Assembly (NCBI RefSeq): GCF_000725285.1
Contig: NZ_CP007161.1
Location: 3,510,213-3,574,212, forward strand
Source of the DNA: Virgibacillus sp. SK37
Lineage (GTDB): Bacteria > Bacillota > Bacilli > Bacillales > Amphibacillaceae
Direction: 5' to 3'
DNA length: 64,000 nt
A program made the translations under genes and the position numbers. Under the pieces are notes generated by a model, which saw nothing but the letters and a program-made list of their open reading frames with translations, ran no database searches and was not told where the DNA came from. Of the stretch, positions 61,026 through 64,000 are shown one piece after another (position 1 is the first letter of the stretch; every line of letters begins with the position of its first letter).

Positions 61026-61709
61026 TTAGGAGGAAACCATTATTTTTTGCAATTCCATTGGGGAGATATATTGGTCTTCTCTATATGCGCGCATATTACC
61101 ACCGGAAATTTCATCAATTAACATGATATTCCCATCTGGATCCTTCCCAAATTCTAACTTAATGTCATAAAGTTCTATTTCTCTTTCTTTCAATGCTTCT
61201 TTGACCATTTCAGCTATTTTGACAGTTAAACTTTTTATCACCTGATATTCTTCTTCTGTCAGAATACCAAGCATTTTTAGTGCATCCTCACTAATTGGCG
61301 GATCTTTGCGTTCATCATCCTTTAGGGTTACCTCGACAAAGCCATCAAGTGCTTGTCCCTCTGTTGCATATTTACCATATCGGCGTAAAAAACTCCCCAC
61401 AGCTTTGTAGCGACAAATTACTTCAAGCCCCTCTCCAAAATGAGTTGCCGGAACTACCTTCATGGTAGCCTCCTCTATATTTGAGTCAATAAAATGAGTC
61501 GGGATTCCTTTTTTATTTAGTTCCCGAAAGAAAAGAGTGGTAAGCTTTAAGCCTGCTCTACCTGCTCCTTCCATTGTAAGTCCCACAGTATTCGCACCAG
61601 GGTCAAAAACGCCATTTTCCCCAGTCACGTCATCCTTAAATTTTAATACTATTTTACCCTCTTCTGTTTGATAAACATCTTTGGTTTTACCACTATAGAT
61701 GAGTTTCAT
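61026..61709 (-). CDS. purC: SAICAR synthase (PurC)
   Basis: A 227-residue phosphoribosylaminoimidazole-succinocarboxamide synthase, which joins aspartate to CAIR in purine synthesis. LIYSGKTKDVYQTEEGKIVLKFKDDVTG is the standard start, with EVICRYKAVGSFLRRYG near 100 and the signature LYDIKLEFGKDPDGNIMLIDEISGG near 180. Length is slightly below the usual 235-240. It is separated from other pur genes and instead overlaps a macro-domain gene by 17 bp. GAAAGGAGG precedes the ATG. It may be a second copy or the only one; the window cannot tell. Confidence 0.93.
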   Translation of the reverse strand: MKLIYSGKTKDVYQTEEGKIVLKFKDDVTGENGVFDPGANTVGLTMEGAGRAGLKLTTLFFRELNKKGIPTHFIDSNIEEATMKVVPATHFGEGLEVICRYKAVGSFLRRYGKYATEGQALDGFVEVTLKDDERKDPPISEDALKMLGILTEEEYQVIKSLTVKIAEMVKEALKEREIELYDIKLEFGKDPDGNIMLIDEISGGNMRAYREDQYISPMELQKIMVSS

Positions 61710-62277
61710 TGGGCGTTCCTCCTTTCTCGTCTATTATTTTCTTAAGGGAAGACGTATACACATCATAATCCGCTTCCGAAAATAAAACGATCACGACTTG
61801 TCCAAAATGATGTTCTTTTAAAAATGCTACAAGCGTGCCCAGCGCTATATCTGCAGCGAGTTCGATAGGGAAACGATAGACACCTGTGGATATAGAAGGA
61901 AATGATATGCTTGTAAGTTTGTGCTGCAATGCCAGTTGCATTCCATTTTGGTAACAGGAAGCAAGAAGTTCCGGTTCATTTGCTGTGCCGCCCTGCCACA
62001 CTGGTCCGACAGTATGAATGACATAGCCCGCTGCGAGATTATAACCCCTCGTTATGACTGCTTCTCCTGTTGGCAGCTCCTTTTTGCTTAATTCTTTTTC
62101 TCTTACTCTTTTACAAGCCTGCAGTAATTCATCACCCGCTGCTCTATGGATGGCTCCATCTACTCCTCCCCCACCTAATAGGGTTCCATTTGCAGCATTA
62201 ACAATTGCATCCGTCCTCTGCATGGTAATATCCCCAACCATTAACTTCAATCCATTTTGTCCAATAGTAACATCCAA
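61693..62277 (-). CDS. Macro-domain protein (ADP-ribose/O-acetyl-ADP-ribose hydrolase-like)
   Basis: A 194-residue macro domain of the YmdB/MacroD type. VGDITMQRTDAIVNAANGTLLGGGGVDGAIHRAAG (about 13-47) has the ADP-ribose-binding Asn-Ala-Ala-Asn and glycine loop, PTGEAVITRGYNLAAGYVIHTVGP follows near 65-88, and SISFPSISTGVYRFPIE near 125. These proteins remove acetyl or ADP-ribose groups from ADP-ribosylated substrates. A TTG start at 62277 follows AAAGGAGAG. Its last 17 bases overlap the purC start, so the two are coupled. The link to purine synthesis is unexplained. Confidence 0.9.
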   Translation of the reverse strand: MDVTIGQNGLKLMVGDITMQRTDAIVNAANGTLLGGGGVDGAIHRAAGDELLQACKRVREKELSKKELPTGEAVITRGYNLAAGYVIHTVGPVWQGGTANEPELLASCYQNGMQLALQHKLTSISFPSISTGVYRFPIELAADIALGTLVAFLKEHHFGQVVIVLFSEADYDVYTSSLKKIIDEKGGTPNETHL

Positions 62278-62534
62278 GCGTACCCTCTCCTTTCTGTATG
62301 ATGAACACACTATTTTTACTAGAATTCAAATTCTTTAATAAACTTATTTTTAGTTTATCATAGATTAAGAGAGGTTAATGATTATTATCATAAAGAAATA
62401 GCAGATTTAAATAACTACCATCTATTTGCGTCTCAAACCTTTCCTCTAAAACTCTAATGAACAAAAACAGGAATTCAGCCAGAGTATCTCGAAATGGTTT
62501 AGTAGAAAGACAGAAAAGGAAGGATGTAATTACA

Positions 62535-63188
62535 ATGCCTGCAAACCGCTTACCATTGCTAATCCTCACAATGAGTATTGTTTATATATTTATTGTTCCA
62601 GATGAGCCATTCATTTTTAAGTTATTCTTTAAACTAATACCAATGGCTATGATCCTCATGTATGCTTTTGAACAAAGTGGCCGCAGGAAGACAAAAACAC
62701 ATCTGCTCTTGCTTAGCGGATTGGTCTTTTCTATGCTCGGAGATGGGACCATCCATTGGTTTATTTTAGGTTTGTCAGCTTTTCTGATCGGACACCTTTT
62801 TTATATAACTGGCTTTTTAACACGTTGGAGTTTCTCTGTAATACGGATTTTATACGCTATCCCTGTTGGAATATACGCTTTCCTAATTGGCAGAGAGCTA
62901 TTACAAGCTTTCAACGAAGCTGGAGAACAGTCGCTTGTCATTCCTGTTCTTCTCTATATACTGGTTATTTCTATTATGACATGGTCGGCTATGATGACAG
63001 GCAACCCTTGGGCCATATGGGGAAGTATTTTGTTCGTTATTTCTGATAGTATTCTGGCATGGAATATGTTTGTCCACCCTATTCCGAATGCCGGAAAGCT
63101 TATCATGCTGACGTACTACGGAGCTCAATTTTTAATCGCCCACAGTCTATTTACGATCGTAAAAAATAGTCATCGGCTTGTTTGGTAA
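62535..63188 (+). CDS. YhhN/TMEM86-family membrane protein (lysoplasmalogenase-like)
   Basis: A 217-residue protein with about seven to eight membrane helices. Family segments are SGLVFSMLGDGTIHWFILGLSAFLIGHLFYITGF (about 55-90, the Asp being conserved) and GSILFVISDSILAWNMF (about 170-190), the second conserved Asp. Mammalian members hydrolyse vinyl-ether lysolipids; the bacterial substrate is uncertain. The ATG at 62535 has GGAAGGA about ten bases upstream; a longer frame to 62457 is unsupported. Confidence 0.82.
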   Translation: MPANRLPLLILTMSIVYIFIVPDEPFIFKLFFKLIPMAMILMYAFEQSGRRKTKTHLLLLSGLVFSMLGDGTIHWFILGLSAFLIGHLFYITGFLTRWSFSVIRILYAIPVGIYAFLIGRELLQAFNEAGEQSLVIPVLLYILVISIMTWSAMMTGNPWAIWGSILFVISDSILAWNMFVHPIPNAGKLIMLTYYGAQFLIAHSLFTIVKNSHRLVW

Positions 63189-63214
63189 ATAAATCCCAGT
63201 GAGGAGGGATAAAA

Positions 63215-63760
63215 ATGAATATTTATACAATCGGACATTATTCGCACCCCAAGGAGGACTTTCTCCGTTTGCTTTCTGATGCGGATATAGAAGCTGTAGC
63301 CGATGTACGAGCATTCCCTGGCAGTAAGAAATTCCCTCAATACTCTAAGGACAATATGCCTGATTGGCTTCAAGCTGAAGGCATTCATTACGCGCACTTT
63401 CCAAAACTGGGAGGAAGGAGGAAATCTTCCTCTGATGTCTCCCCTCTTTTAAACGGGGCATGGAATAACCAATCCTTCCATAATTATGCTGATTATACAT
63501 TAACAGAAGAATTCCAGGAAGGAATTATGGCGTTGTCCCAACTCGCACAAGAGAAAAAAACGGTTTATTGTTGCTCTGAGCGCCATCCAGCACGGTGTCA
63601 CCGATTAATTATTAGTAATTGGCTAGCTGTACATAATTGGACAGTACAGCATATTATCCCTGACAACAAAGGGTACGGAAATATTATTGAACATGAGTTA
63701 GGAAAATGGGGTGCCATGCCAGTTATAGAAAAGGATGGAACAGTTGTTTACCCAGAATAA
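63215..63760 (+). CDS. DUF488 family protein
   Basis: A 181-residue protein of the DUF488 family. It opens IYTIGHYSHPKEDFLRLL, continues VADVRAFPGSKKFPQYSKDNM, and has the CCSERHPARCHRLIISNWL motif near 120-140. The fold is thought to be related to rhodanese or nucleotide-binding proteins, but no activity is established to my knowledge. GAGGAGGG precedes the ATG, 26 bases after the YhhN-family gene, so they are probably co-transcribed. Confidence 0.88.
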   Translation: MNIYTIGHYSHPKEDFLRLLSDADIEAVADVRAFPGSKKFPQYSKDNMPDWLQAEGIHYAHFPKLGGRRKSSSDVSPLLNGAWNNQSFHNYADYTLTEEFQEGIMALSQLAQEKKTVYCCSERHPARCHRLIISNWLAVHNWTVQHIIPDNKGYGNIIEHELGKWGAMPVIEKDGTVVYPE

Positions 63761-63848
63761 TATACTTCTCTGTAAGCTTATCTGCTTGTCATAATTCGTG
63801 CTGCTTAACATAGAATGTACTAACACACATGAGGGCGGAGGCGTTTCT

Positions 63849-64000
63849 ATGGGAAGCTCAGTAAGAATTTCAGAAGCTGATTTGGAGAGATACTATATAT
63901 TAAGTAAACAAAAGAAGGAAATTGAACAAGAAATGAAACAACTAAAAAAGGATTTCAATCTCTATCTTGATGATTCTATTGGTAAGAATCAAAAAGGTGA
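63849..64000 (+). CDS. Start of a coiled-coil protein gene (3' end outside window)
   Basis: ATG at 63849 with GGCGGAGG seven bases upstream opens a frame that runs to the window edge. The visible 50 residues (begin MGSSVRISEADLERYYIL) are rich in Lys, Glu and Gln in a heptad-like pattern, suggesting a coiled coil. It may be a small regulatory or phage-like protein; no family assignment is possible from this part. Confidence 0.6.
   Translation, partial: MGSSVRISEADLERYYILSKQKKEIEQEMKQLKKDFNLYLDDSIGKNQKG

Overview
The window is a low-GC chromosomal segment from a Bacillaceae bacterium. Gene content and the long GC-richer intergenic repeats point towards the Oceanobacillus/Virgibacillus side of the family. 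Support comes from strong AGGAGG-type ribosome binding sites, the Des/DesK/DesR cold-membrane system, a sigma-B-type katE promoter, PhoP boxes, an ARG box, a CwlC-type mother-cell amidase and many Bacillus-type small families (YetF, YqhV, DUF3231, YutJ, NrnB). The species assignment is inference. I saw no rRNA, tRNA, CRISPR array, transposase or prophage. The nearest to mobile DNA are short non-coding repeats.

Layout. 1-7 kb: the end of fdhD, a ParR/ParM-like segregation pair with an iteron-rich upstream region, a sodium:alanine symporter, a repeat-filled gap and katE. 7-13.6 kb: a diguanylate cyclase, an EamA transporter, rlmN, a luciferase-like oxidoreductase, a WrbA-like flavoprotein and htpX. 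14-18 kb: the des-desK-desR desaturase circuit with a nitrilase-family hydrolase. 18-25 kb: a DUF3231 protein, a Nudix hydrolase, a DinG/YpvA-type helicase, a CoA-transferase broken near its 3' end by an in-frame amber codon, a LytTR regulator and a thioesterase. 25-31.7 kb: yutJ, lrgAB, argGH under an ARG box, and a TetR-controlled SMR efflux pair.

32-39 kb: an SDR-MarR locus with a second decayed SDR gene, an endonuclease III-like glycosylase, and the pstSCAB phosphate operon with four 11-bp-spaced Pho boxes and a structured repeat between pstA and pstB. 39-48 kb: a K+/H+ antiporter, a cwlC-like amidase, a sigma factor, small membrane proteins, a second DUF3231 protein, an MFS exporter and nrnB. 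48.6-54.3 kb: a complete sucrose PTS locus (scrK, scrR, EIIBC, scrB, EIIA) with LacI-type operators. 54.6-58.4 kb: a stress flavoprotein and a ribonucleoside operon (rbsK, nucleoside hydrolase, an unlisted 33-residue membrane peptide, LacI regulator). 58.5-64 kb: selD-mnmH for tRNA selenouridine, a 333-bp element with 13-bp inverted ends, an overlapping macro-domain/purC pair, YhhN and DUF488 proteins, and the start of a coiled-coil gene.

The intergenic repeats are the most unusual feature. Several families (here called A to F) recur, some nested in one another. One B copy appears to preserve an empty site for A, suggesting A has moved as a unit. Family F folds on paper into a long multi-helix structure with compensatory differences between copies. 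Three genes show decay: the CoA-transferase nonsense codon, an SDR pseudogene at 33.5-34.0 kb, and a ring-cleaving dioxygenase remnant at 48.3-48.5 kb.
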